A DNA stretch of 28,345 nucleotides from Bacteroidaceae bacterium (lineage in GTDB: Bacteria > Bacteroidota > Bacteroidia > Bacteroidales > Bacteroidaceae): positions 1-28,345 of the forward strand of contig JAEDIG010000017.1 of the NCBI GenBank assembly GCA_016292545.1. The letters are read 5' to 3'. Made by a program: the position numbers and the translations under genes. Below, piece by piece: positions 1 through 7,286 of this stretch. Each line of letters begins with the position of its first letter. The stretch's first letter is position 1. The notes below the pieces were generated by a model that was not told the DNA's origin, made no database searches, and worked only from the letters and a program-made list of their open reading frames with translations.

Positions 1-2032
1 CCTGGTCGTTCCAGAACACACGGTGGAAGGCCCGGGCCGTCTGCTCGGCCATGTCGGCATACATGCGTGCCTCTTCCTGTCGGCCCAGCCGGTCGGCCGT
101 CAGGGCCGTAATGTGGGTGCAGTACCAGAGGTAGAACGTGTGCACGAGTTCGTCGCGCGGATTCTGGTAGGGCGGGCACCAGTCGCCCAGATTGAGCCAA
201 TAGAGCGGCTCCTGGCTGCCCACGTTGGCCCGCTTCTGGAACATGATGCCTTCGGGCGTAATCCATGTGCGCATGTAGCCCACCTGTGCCTTCATGGGTT
301 CATAGCACTGCTCCAGCATCTGAAGGTCGCCATAGTGGATGTAGTATTCCCAGGGCATCACGTTCATGGCCGCGCCCCAGGGCACACCGCCTCCGCATCC
401 CGGCTGCCAGGGCGCACCGTTGGGCACATAGCCCGTGGTCTTGTCCTGCGCGTCGCGCACGTCGCGGATCCATTTGTTGTAGAAGGCTGCGGCATCGAAG
501 TGGTCCATCACCATGGCACAGGCAATCTGGCCGTCGCCCGTGTAGGGATGGCGTTCGCGGTGGGGGCAGTCGCTGGCTATGCAGCCGTGCATGTTGTCGA
601 GCTGCGACCGTTTCCAGATGGTGAGGATCTCGTCCAGCAGGGGGTTGGAGCTGCTGAAGGTGGCATCGGGGGCCACATCCGTGTTCACGGCTTCTGCCTG
701 CAGGTTGGCCGCCTGCAGCTGGCTGATGCCGCTGACAATGGCCTTGCTGAAGACAAACCATGTGAAGTGGGGGGCATAGTTCTCCTTGCCCTTGCCGCTG
801 AACACATATTGCTGGGTTCCCTGTGGCGACTCGCAGACATAGTCCACACGGAGCGTGTCGCCCTGCCGGCCCACAATGTCCTTGAAGCGGATCCATCCGG
901 CAATCTCCTTGCCGAAGTCCACCTCCCAGCGGCCCGCAGAAGCGTCGGTGCATGTGATGGATTTGGGCTTGAGCACTTCTGTAATCTTGTCGGTGGGAGC
1001 CGTCATGGCGGACAGTTCGCCCGTGGGGCCGTCCACCACGGCAACCTTCTCCCAGCGGCTGTCGTCCAGGCCTCGGGAGGCCCATCCCGGCGTTTCGCTG
1101 CGTGCATCATAGAGCTCGCCATGGTAGATGCTGTTGTAGTGGATGGGCGAGGGGAGTGTGCGCCAGGTGTCGTCGGTGGCCACCGTTTGGCTGCTGCCGT
1201 CGGAATAGGTGATTTCCAGCTGGCACTTCAGGCAGGGGTCGCAGTAGTAGCCGGCCATGGGCTTGTCCTGCGGCGGGCGTGCCCATCCGTTGCCCAGCAG
1301 CACGCCGATGGCATTGTCGCCCCCCAGCAGGAGGTCGGTGACATCGTAGGAGAGATAGAGCACACGGTAGCCCGTGAAATTGTCCTCCAGCGCAATCCCC
1401 TGGTGGGGCAGCTGCGGACGGCGGCTGAAGTTGGTGAAACCGGGCACCAGTTCGTCGGTGCCCACGCGTCGGCCGTTCACATAGAGCTGGAAATAGCCTA
1501 GTCCGCAAATGAACATCTTGGCCTTGGCTATGCGGCCGTTCTGTGTGGTGAATGCCTTGCGCAGCATGGGGGCCGCATCGGTGGTCCTGGCGGGTGCAAT
1601 CCACTGTCCCTTCCAGTCGTTCCTGCCCAGCAGGCCCATGCCCCAGCTGGCCACCTGGCTCCATGCCGAGGGCACACCGTTTTCGTCCCATGTCTGCACA
1701 CACCAGTAGTAGTCGGCCCCCGAACGGAGCGGTCCACCGCCGTAGGGCACCAGCACCGATTCCCCGGAGGGCTGCCGCTGGCTGTCCCATACGTCGAACT
1801 GGTGCGCTCCGGCTTTCTGCCGGGTGGATGCCACACCTATTCTGTAGGCCGTCTGGCGTTTGCCTCTGTCATTGGGGTTCTTTGTCTCGTTGATCCAGCT
1901 GAAGCGGGGACAGCGGGCATCCACCGTGGTGGGGTTGGTCATCTGTTCCACTCTCAGACTGGTCACATTCAGCTGTGCCAGTGCCCACGTGGTGCAGGCA
2001 ATCGTCACGGCCGAGCAGATTGTTCTTTTCAT
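1..2032 (-). CDS. Alpha-L-rhamnosidase, GH78 family (3' end outside window)
   Basis: The frame starts at 2032 with an N-terminal signal peptide (MKRTICSAVTIACTTWALAQ) and stays open for 677 codons to the window edge, so the C-terminus is missing. An N-terminal beta-sandwich region (the section beginning LNVTSLRVEQMTNP) is followed by the part typical of bacterial rhamnosidases and then the (alpha/alpha)6 domain. The segment SDCPHRERHPYTGDGQ near residues 486-501 matches the GH78 DCPHRER-GD active-site motif; the usual GW is replaced by PY. The family removes terminal alpha-L-rhamnose from plant or bacterial glycans; export to periplasm or surface is inferred from the signal peptide. It lies 41 bp after an ABC ATPase gene on the same strand. 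No SusC/SusD genes are visible in the window, so the substrate cannot be guessed from context. Confidence 0.9.
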   Translation of the reverse strand, partial: MKRTICSAVTIACTTWALAQLNVTSLRVEQMTNPTTVDARCPRFSWINETKNPNDRGKRQTAYRIGVASTRQKAGAHQFDVWDSQRQPSGESVLVPYGGGPLRSGADYYWCVQTWDENGVPSAWSQVASWGMGLLGRNDWKGQWIAPARTTDAAPMLRKAFTTQNGRIAKAKMFICGLGYFQLYVNGRRVGTDELVPGFTNFSRRPQLPHQGIALEDNFTGYRVLYLSYDVTDLLLGGDNAIGVLLGNGWARPPQDKPMAGYYCDPCLKCQLEITYSDGSSQTVATDDTWRTLPSPIHYNSIYHGELYDARSETPGWASRGLDDSRWEKVAVVDGPTGELSAMTAPTDKITEVLKPKSITCTDASAGRWEVDFGKEIAGWIRFKDIVGRQGDTLRVDYVCESPQGTQQYVFSGKGKENYAPHFTWFVFSKAIVSGISQLQAANLQAEAVNTDVAPDATFSSSNPLLDEILTIWKRSQLDNMHGCIASDCPHRERHPYTGDGQIACAMVMDHFDAAAFYNKWIRDVRDAQDKTTGYVPNGAPWQPGCGGGVPWGAAMNVMPWEYYIHYGDLQMLEQCYEPMKAQVGYMRTWITPEGIMFQKRANVGSQEPLYWLNLGDWCPPYQNPRDELVHTFYLWYCTHITALTADRLGRQEEARMYADMAEQTARAFHRVFWNDQ

Positions 2033-2073
2033 AATTTCGTATGGTGTTGATGGTTGGTACTTCTACAAACGAT

Positions 2074-2781
2074 TCATTCATGCAGCTGGAAATACTCTTC
2101 CAGTGTGGTCATGGCATGGCTGTCGCCGCCCTCTATGTCGCGGATGATGCGGCCGTTTTCCAACAGGGCTATGCGTGTGCTTATGTCAACGGTGTGCTGC
2201 AGGTTGTGGCTGCTGATGAGGATGGTGGCGCCGGAATCGTGGTTGTATTGCACAATCAGCCGCTTGATGGCGCTCTGGCTGCTGGGGTCAAGGAAATTGA
2301 ACGGCTCGTCCAGAATCAGCACCTTGGGCTGCAGCATCATGGCAGCCACAATGCCCACCTTCTGCTTGTTGCCTGCCGAGAGGTTGCGTATGAGCTTCTT
2401 CTGCCCCGTGAGTTCGCCAGCCATGAAATGGGCGAATTTCTCCAGAAAGGCATCGCGCTGTTCGTCGGATATGCCCGACACCTTGGCGATGAAGGCGAAG
2501 TATTCGTCGGGCGTGAGGTAGTCAATCAGGAAGGAGTCATCGATGTAGGCCCCTGTCCAGTCCTTCCATTCCTCGGTCTGCGACACATCCAGCGCCCCCA
2601 TGAGCACCCTGCCGCTGTCCGGCCTGATGAGGTCGAGCATCAGGCGGAACAACGTGCTCTTGCCCGCCCCGTTGTTTCCCACAAGTCCCAGTATCTGGCC
2701 GGAGGCAATCTCGAACTGGTTGATGTCTACTGCCACTTTCTCCCCAAACGTCTTGTTGAGGTTTTCTATGATGATATTCAT
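2074..2781 (-). CDS. ABC transporter ATP-binding protein (partner of DUF5687 permease)
   Basis: A 235-residue ABC ATPase. The start at MNIIIENLNKTFG (2781) is chosen because upstream residues in the longer frame read as spacer and the overlapping end of the previous gene. Visible motifs in order are Walker A GNNGAGKST, a variant signature LSAGNKQKV (normally LSGGQ), Walker B VLILDEPFNFLD and the H-loop ILISSHNL. It would hydrolyse ATP to drive the membrane protein encoded just upstream (2832-4325, 50 bp away, same strand). DUF5687 proteins and single ABC ATPases of this type are commonly paired in Bacteroidetes and are thought to form exporters, but the substrate is unknown. The assignment as ATPase is firm; the transported compound is not inferable. 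Confidence 0.93.
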   Translation of the reverse strand: MNIIIENLNKTFGEKVAVDINQFEIASGQILGLVGNNGAGKSTLFRLMLDLIRPDSGRVLMGALDVSQTEEWKDWTGAYIDDSFLIDYLTPDEYFAFIAKVSGISDEQRDAFLEKFAHFMAGELTGQKKLIRNLSAGNKQKVGIVAAMMLQPKVLILDEPFNFLDPSSQSAIKRLIVQYNHDSGATILISSHNLQHTVDISTRIALLENGRIIRDIEGGDSHAMTTLEEYFQLHE

Positions 2782-2831
2782 TGTATATGCCTTTATGTGT
2801 TGTTGATTATAATTTATGATGATAAGGGGGT

Positions 2832-4325
2832 TCAGCTCTTGCGGCTGTTGCGGAAGCCGTCCATCAGCACATACCTGCGCTTCATGAACCGGTTGTAGAT
2901 GTTGCGCAGCCATAGCTTGTGGGTGTAGAGCCCGGCCATGCCCAGCAGGACGAGGGGAAGATAGCCCCACACGGGACCCAGCAGGAGCACGGACACCCTC
3001 TCAACACCCAAAGGCAGCAACAGGGTTGCAAAGGACACCACCTGCTGCATCATGTTGCCCTGCTTGCCGGTGAGCTTCTGGTTGAGGGGAATGGACTCCT
3101 TGTTGTAGACCGCCAGCTGGAAGATGCAGGGATAGATGACACCGATCGTGAAGAACAGGTAGCCCAGGTTCATCCAGATGCTTATCTTGCCGATGACAGT
3201 CAGGGGCAGAACGGTGATGAAGGGGATGAGCAGGATGATGGAATTGAAGTAGTACTTGGCGCAGAGCAGGTCGTAGATGCTCTCGCGACGGCTCATCAGG
3301 CCATCGATGTAGTTGCCCTCGAAACACATGATGCCCACCAGCGTCATCATGCCCAGAATGATGTATTCATACAGGCAGATGAAACTCTTCATGAAGGCGT
3401 TGTCATACACATCGGTGAAATACATCATGCCGGTGAAGAAGAGCATCAGCCCCAGGCCCACGAAGAACTGGGTGCGCACCTGCTTGTTGCGCAGCCGGAG
3501 CTTCACCTCCATCTTCAGGTATTCGCCCATGGTGCCGAAGCGGTTGAAGAAGCTGAAGTCGCGTGCCTTCTTCATTTCCACCTCTTCCTTCTGTGCCACC
3601 TCCTCATAGGTGATCTGCAGCTGCAGCCAGTAGTTCGCCCCGTAGGCTGCGGCCACCAGCAGGACGCCCGGCAGATAGGCGAGGGGGTCCCACAGGGCAA
3701 AGCCGTACATGAGCTCGGTGCAGGGCATGTCGAGCAGGTTGTGGTCGGGCAGCAGCATAAGGGCCACCCATATGCCATGCACCGCGGCGGGCAGAGCCAC
3801 CCAGGCCAGATGCTTCATGCAGAGCGAGCGCACGAAAAGATAGGCAAAGCCATTGGCCACGCACAGCAGCCACCAGCCCAGCAGCCAGCCGGCCAGCCCG
3901 CCCCATCCGAGCAGGGGCATGACGCTGATGATGCCGAAGGGCACCAGCATGAACCACCAGAAGAGATTGCCCAGACTGAAGCCGGAGGAAACAAGGTATA
4001 CGTTCATCAGGAAACTGCGGCTGATGGGCAGCAGGCGGTAGGGCCTCACGGTCTGGGCCGGCGTTTCCTGCAGCACGAAGCGTATCCAGAAGTCGATGAT
4101 TATCACAATGAGCACGCCTCCGTCCAGGTAGTGGAAGGCCGCCACCCCGTGTTCACCCATGCTCAGCCCCAGGGCCACGCCCAGAAAGATGAGCAATGCT
4201 GCATAATAGAGAATCATGAACCATCCCAGGAATTTCATGAACCTGTTGCGTTCAAACATGGGGTGGCGCAGACTGCGCAGACTTTCGTTCTGCCGCAGCA
4301 GCTTGTAGAGTGCATATTTTTTCAT
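2832..4325 (-). CDS. DUF5687 family membrane protein (ABC exporter permease-like)
   Basis: A protein of about 497 residues with many hydrophobic segments, for example GWFMILYYAALLIFLGVALG near the N-terminus, a stretch near residues 130-170, one around YIILGMMTLVGIMCF, and several in the C-terminal quarter. The N-terminus (KYALYKLLRQNESLRSLRHP) followed by a first membrane segment is characteristic of DUF5687 as I know it. I prefer the start at 4325 (MKKYAL); an upstream in-frame ATG at 4340 lies only 4 bp beyond the trxB stop and would add five residues. The gene follows trxB almost without a gap and precedes its probable ATPase. It likely forms the membrane part of an ABC exporter in the inner membrane, with unknown substrate. 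Confidence 0.85.
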   Translation of the reverse strand: MKKYALYKLLRQNESLRSLRHPMFERNRFMKFLGWFMILYYAALLIFLGVALGLSMGEHGVAAFHYLDGGVLIVIIIDFWIRFVLQETPAQTVRPYRLLPISRSFLMNVYLVSSGFSLGNLFWWFMLVPFGIISVMPLLGWGGLAGWLLGWWLLCVANGFAYLFVRSLCMKHLAWVALPAAVHGIWVALMLLPDHNLLDMPCTELMYGFALWDPLAYLPGVLLVAAAYGANYWLQLQITYEEVAQKEEVEMKKARDFSFFNRFGTMGEYLKMEVKLRLRNKQVRTQFFVGLGLMLFFTGMMYFTDVYDNAFMKSFICLYEYIILGMMTLVGIMCFEGNYIDGLMSRRESIYDLLCAKYYFNSIILLIPFITVLPLTVIGKISIWMNLGYLFFTIGVIYPCIFQLAVYNKESIPLNQKLTGKQGNMMQQVVSFATLLLPLGVERVSVLLLGPVWGYLPLVLLGMAGLYTHKLWLRNIYNRFMKRRYVLMDGFRNSRKS

Positions 4326-4343
4326 TGTTACATGAAGCATTTT

Positions 4344-5276
4344 CTAGCGTGTGGCAAGATACTTTTCCGCCTCAATGGCAGCCTTTGCACCACTGCCCGC
4401 AGCCACAACGGCCTGACGGTAGAAGGGGTCGGCCACATCTCCGGCTGCAAACACGCCGGGAAGGCTGGTCTGTGTGCGTCCGGGCTCGGTGAGGATGAAT
4501 CCAGCCACGTCGGTCTTTATCCAGGGCGCAAACACACGGCTGTTGGGATGATGGCCGATGGCAAGGAAGAACCCGTCGATGGCTATGTCGTAGTGTTTTT
4601 CGTCGGGCATGCCCTTGCGCCACACCACGTGTGCGCCTTCCACCCCGTTCTGGCCGAACAGTTCCACAGTGTTGGTTTCGAAGAGCACCTCAATCTTTTC
4701 GTTGGCTGCCACACGGTCGCGCATAATCTGGCTGGCACGAAGGAACGGCTTGCGCACAATCAGATACACCTTCTGTGCCAGACCTGCCAGATAGATGGCC
4801 TCCTCGCAGGCCGTGTCGCCGCCGCCCACCACGGCCACCACCTTCTTGCGGTAAAAGAAGCCGTCGCATGTGGCACATGCGCTCACTCCCTGGCCCATGT
4901 ACTTCTTCTCGTCGTCCAGGCCCAGATACTTGGCGCTGGCCCCCGTGGCAATGATGATGCTGTCGGCAGTCATGCTGGAGCCGTCGGATAGTGTTACGGT
5001 GTAGGGCTGCTGCGACAGGTCGGCCTCCGTCACTTCGTCTGCAATCATCCTGCAGCCGAAACGTTCGGCCTGTGCCCTCATGTTTTCCATCAGTTCATTG
5101 GCATCTATGCCACTGGGGAAACCGGGGAAATTCTCCACCTCGGTGGTGGTGGTGAGCTGTCCGCCGGGCTGCATGCCCTCCACGAGCACGGGAGAAAGGT
5201 TCGCCCTGCCGGCATATACGGCTGCCGTGTAGCCGGCAGGACCGCTTCCTACAATCAATAATTGTGTGTGTGTCAT
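4344..5276 (-). CDS. trxB: Thioredoxin-disulfide reductase
   Basis: A 310-residue flavoprotein that transfers electrons from NADPH through FAD and a redox disulfide to thioredoxin in the cytoplasm. Motifs: FAD-binding GSGPAG at residues 10-15, GGQLTTTTEVENFPGFP, the redox-active CATC at 134-137, the NADPH-binding GGGDTACEEA from 151, and the C-terminal FAAGDVADPFYRQAVVAAGSG-type FAD motif. Length and order match low-molecular-weight bacterial TrxB. The gene sits 23 bp after the LolA-like gene and just before the DUF5687 permease gene; linkage of ftsK, LolA-like and trxB genes is common in Bacteroidales. It is probably co-transcribed with these genes. Confidence 0.97.
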   Translation of the reverse strand: MTHTQLLIVGSGPAGYTAAVYAGRANLSPVLVEGMQPGGQLTTTTEVENFPGFPSGIDANELMENMRAQAERFGCRMIADEVTEADLSQQPYTVTLSDGSSMTADSIIIATGASAKYLGLDDEKKYMGQGVSACATCDGFFYRKKVVAVVGGGDTACEEAIYLAGLAQKVYLIVRKPFLRASQIMRDRVAANEKIEVLFETNTVELFGQNGVEGAHVVWRKGMPDEKHYDIAIDGFFLAIGHHPNSRVFAPWIKTDVAGFILTEPGRTQTSLPGVFAAGDVADPFYRQAVVAAGSGAKAAIEAEKYLATR

Positions 5277-5299
5277 CTTTTTATATGTGTTTTTTTTGT

Positions 5300-5926
5300 T
5301 TATCTTAAATCAATGATTTCCACATCGGGGTAGTCCTGTGCGGGGAAACTGAATTCGCTGTCGCTCATGTCCTTTACGGCCTGAATGGAATGGAGCACAA
5401 TGCGGTGCCAGTCGGTGTTCTGGCGAAGCCGGATGCAGAGCAGTGTGTAGTCGCTCTTGCGCACGTCTACATAGATTTCCTTGATTTCCTGCTTGCTGTC
5501 GGTGGCTGTCAGATGCACCTCGTAGGTGTCGGTGTTGCGCAGGGAACCCTTCTTCACGCTTGCCTTGTAGCCGTGCTTGTAGAGCTGGATGAAGGCGTAT
5601 GGGTTCACTGCCTGCTTCTCCTCTTCGGTGGGCACGGTCATGTTCACCTCGCCGCTTCCGGGCATCATGCTCCACTGCGTCTGTCCGTTGTACCATGTTA
5701 TCATCTCGTCGGTGATGACCTTGAACATCTGCCCCTTCACACGGATTTGTCCGGACGAGGAACCCTGGGGCTGTGTGCCGCTGAAAGCCGTGGCCGTGAA
5801 GGAAAGTTCTGCACTTCCTGTGGCTGTGATGCGCTGGGAGGCCTTGTCGAGTATCTCAATGCCGTCGGCTGCCTGGAGGGCCATGGCCAGACATGAGAAC
5901 AATGTAACGATAATCTTTCTCATCAT
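5300..5926 (-). CDS. LolA-like outer-membrane lipoprotein carrier family protein
   Basis: A 208-residue secreted protein. A signal peptide (MMRKIIVTLFSCLAMALQA) precedes a segment typical of the LolA-like fold: an early helix (GIEILDKASQRI), then alternating strands including FSGTQPQGSSSGQIRVKGQ, MITWYNGQTQWSM and GEVNMTVPTEEE. Family members bind lipid or lipoprotein acyl chains in the periplasm. The start overlaps the region just after the sialidase stop, only 9 bp away, so the two may be translationally coupled. A second ATG at 5923 is equally possible. Bacteroidales genomes carry several LolA-like proteins, so a true LolA role in lipoprotein transport is plausible but not proved; no lolB is visible here, as usual for this phylum. 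Confidence 0.82.
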   Translation of the reverse strand: MMRKIIVTLFSCLAMALQAADGIEILDKASQRITATGSAELSFTATAFSGTQPQGSSSGQIRVKGQMFKVITDEMITWYNGQTQWSMMPGSGEVNMTVPTEEEKQAVNPYAFIQLYKHGYKASVKKGSLRNTDTYEVHLTATDSKQEIKEIYVDVRKSDYTLLCIRLRQNTDWHRIVLHSIQAVKDMSDSEFSFPAQDYPDVEIIDLR

Positions 5927-5935
5927 CTATTTTTT

Positions 5936-7249
5936 TTATATATATATATTATAGGGAACACCGCTCGGTTCTTTCCTGTATCTGTAGGCTCCTCCTGTGA
6001 GGCCCTCGATGCTGAAACGCTGGTACATCAGCGTGAAGCCGCCACCTTCGTGTCCGCAGTGGGTTTCCTCTTCAAAGAAGAATCCGATGGTGTTGTCCTT
6101 GAGGAGGGTCATGGTGGAATAGGCGCTGGGCAGACGGCTCAGCTGCACCTTTCCCTGCCAGTTGGCCGCAAAATCGGCCGGTGTGGCATAGTCGGCCTCC
6201 GAGGCCAGTTCCTTGTAGTAGATGCCCACGTTGGCGCGTCCGGCCCCGAAGGGCACGCTTTGCAGAGCCAGATGCATGCGCTTGCCGTCGGAGGTGCGCT
6301 GGACGGGCACTATCAGCGGTTCGCCGTTGCAGGAGTTGCCCAGGGCTTCTGTGCCATGGTTCTCCTTTCCCGAAGCTGCCTGCCGGGCCCATTTGCCGGT
6401 GCCGCTGGCCACATCGTCGAAGGTGAAGATGTTGAAGAAGCGGCCTCCGCCCATGCGGCTGCTTATCAGCACACGTCCGTCTGGCAGTTCTTCGGCCTTG
6501 GGCTCGTCGCCCTTGACGATGGGCACATCGTCGGCATCGCCCAGAAGTTTCCAGTTTTCTCCAAAGTCATCGCTGTAGAGGATGTAGTTGATGTGTTCGC
6601 CATTGGCATCCTTAGCCAGATTGGAGCAGTAGAGCCTGTAGTATTTCCCCACCTTCGTGTAGCGGCTCTGGTGAATCTTTCCTGAGCCGATGAACATGGA
6701 GCGGATGGGGCCGTTCTTGGCCTTGTCGAAGAGCGAATAGAACTGTTCGGAGATTTCTTCGGGCTTGCTCCATGTGCGTCCGTTGTCGTTGCTGTAGAAG
6801 CGTGCCACCAGCTGGTGTTTCTCACGCGTGCCGCCCCAGAAGGAGATGTTGCCCGCACAACTCATCAGCAACACGCGGTCGCTCTCACGGTCGGCCACGA
6901 TGCAGGGGTCGCCGAATCCCGTGTAGAAGACATCTTCGCCGCTCCGGCCCTGTGCCTTCACCACAGTGAATATGTTGCCCCACGTTTCGCCCTTGTCCTG
7001 GCTGATGCGTGCCCTGAGGTCGATTCTTCCGTCGCCTGTACCCATCAGGCCAATGTCCGTGCGGCAGTACCTGAAGTCGGCCACGGCCACAATGTCTCCG
7101 TTGCGTGCGGTGCTGATGGCAGGGATGCGATAGGGGACATCGGTTTCCTGAAGGGTGGGGAACACTTCATACTGGCTGATGATTTCTTGTGCCCGTAGGC
7201 CTTGGCAAAGGCATGCACAAATGAAGGAAAGAGCTAGATGCTTGTTCAT
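5936..7249 (-). CDS. Exo-alpha-sialidase, GH33 family
   Basis: A 437-residue secreted sialidase. The signal peptide MNKHLALSFICACLCQGLRAQ is followed by the hallmark YRIP motif (Arg41, first arginine of the substrate-carboxylate triad) and three Asp-box repeats: SQDKGETW (83-90), SNDNGRTW and SDDFGENW. The family releases terminal sialic acid from host glycoproteins and glycolipids, retaining configuration, with a tyrosine nucleophile. No carbohydrate-binding module or sialic-acid catabolic genes accompany it here. It stands alone between ftsK (37 bp upstream) and the LolA-like gene, an arrangement that looks like insertion into a housekeeping cluster. Its last codons (YNIYI) are made of an AT dinucleotide run at 5938-5950, so its C-terminus may vary by slippage. 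Confidence 0.95.
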   Translation of the reverse strand: MNKHLALSFICACLCQGLRAQEIISQYEVFPTLQETDVPYRIPAISTARNGDIVAVADFRYCRTDIGLMGTGDGRIDLRARISQDKGETWGNIFTVVKAQGRSGEDVFYTGFGDPCIVADRESDRVLLMSCAGNISFWGGTREKHQLVARFYSNDNGRTWSKPEEISEQFYSLFDKAKNGPIRSMFIGSGKIHQSRYTKVGKYYRLYCSNLAKDANGEHINYILYSDDFGENWKLLGDADDVPIVKGDEPKAEELPDGRVLISSRMGGGRFFNIFTFDDVASGTGKWARQAASGKENHGTEALGNSCNGEPLIVPVQRTSDGKRMHLALQSVPFGAGRANVGIYYKELASEADYATPADFAANWQGKVQLSRLPSAYSTMTLLKDNTIGFFFEEETHCGHEGGGFTLMYQRFSIEGLTGGAYRYRKEPSGVPYNIYI

Positions 7250-7286
7250 AACATTATTGTATTATATGGTTTCTGGTTTGTTGTCT

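Noticed and set aside
23..1501. 492-residue plus-strand frame opposite the rhamnosidase
   Set aside because: It is a shadow of the GH78 gene, whose own frame is open throughout with family motifs.
2919..4991. 690-residue plus-strand frame opposite the DUF5687 and trxB genes
   Set aside because: It is rich in His, Gln and Gly, has no recognisable domain, and lies opposite two firmly identified genes; GC-rich third positions explain its openness.
5936..5951. AT dinucleotide run as a phase-variation switch
   Set aside because: Slippage would only change the last few residues of the sialidase; it lies outside the LolA-like coding region, so no on/off effect is evident.
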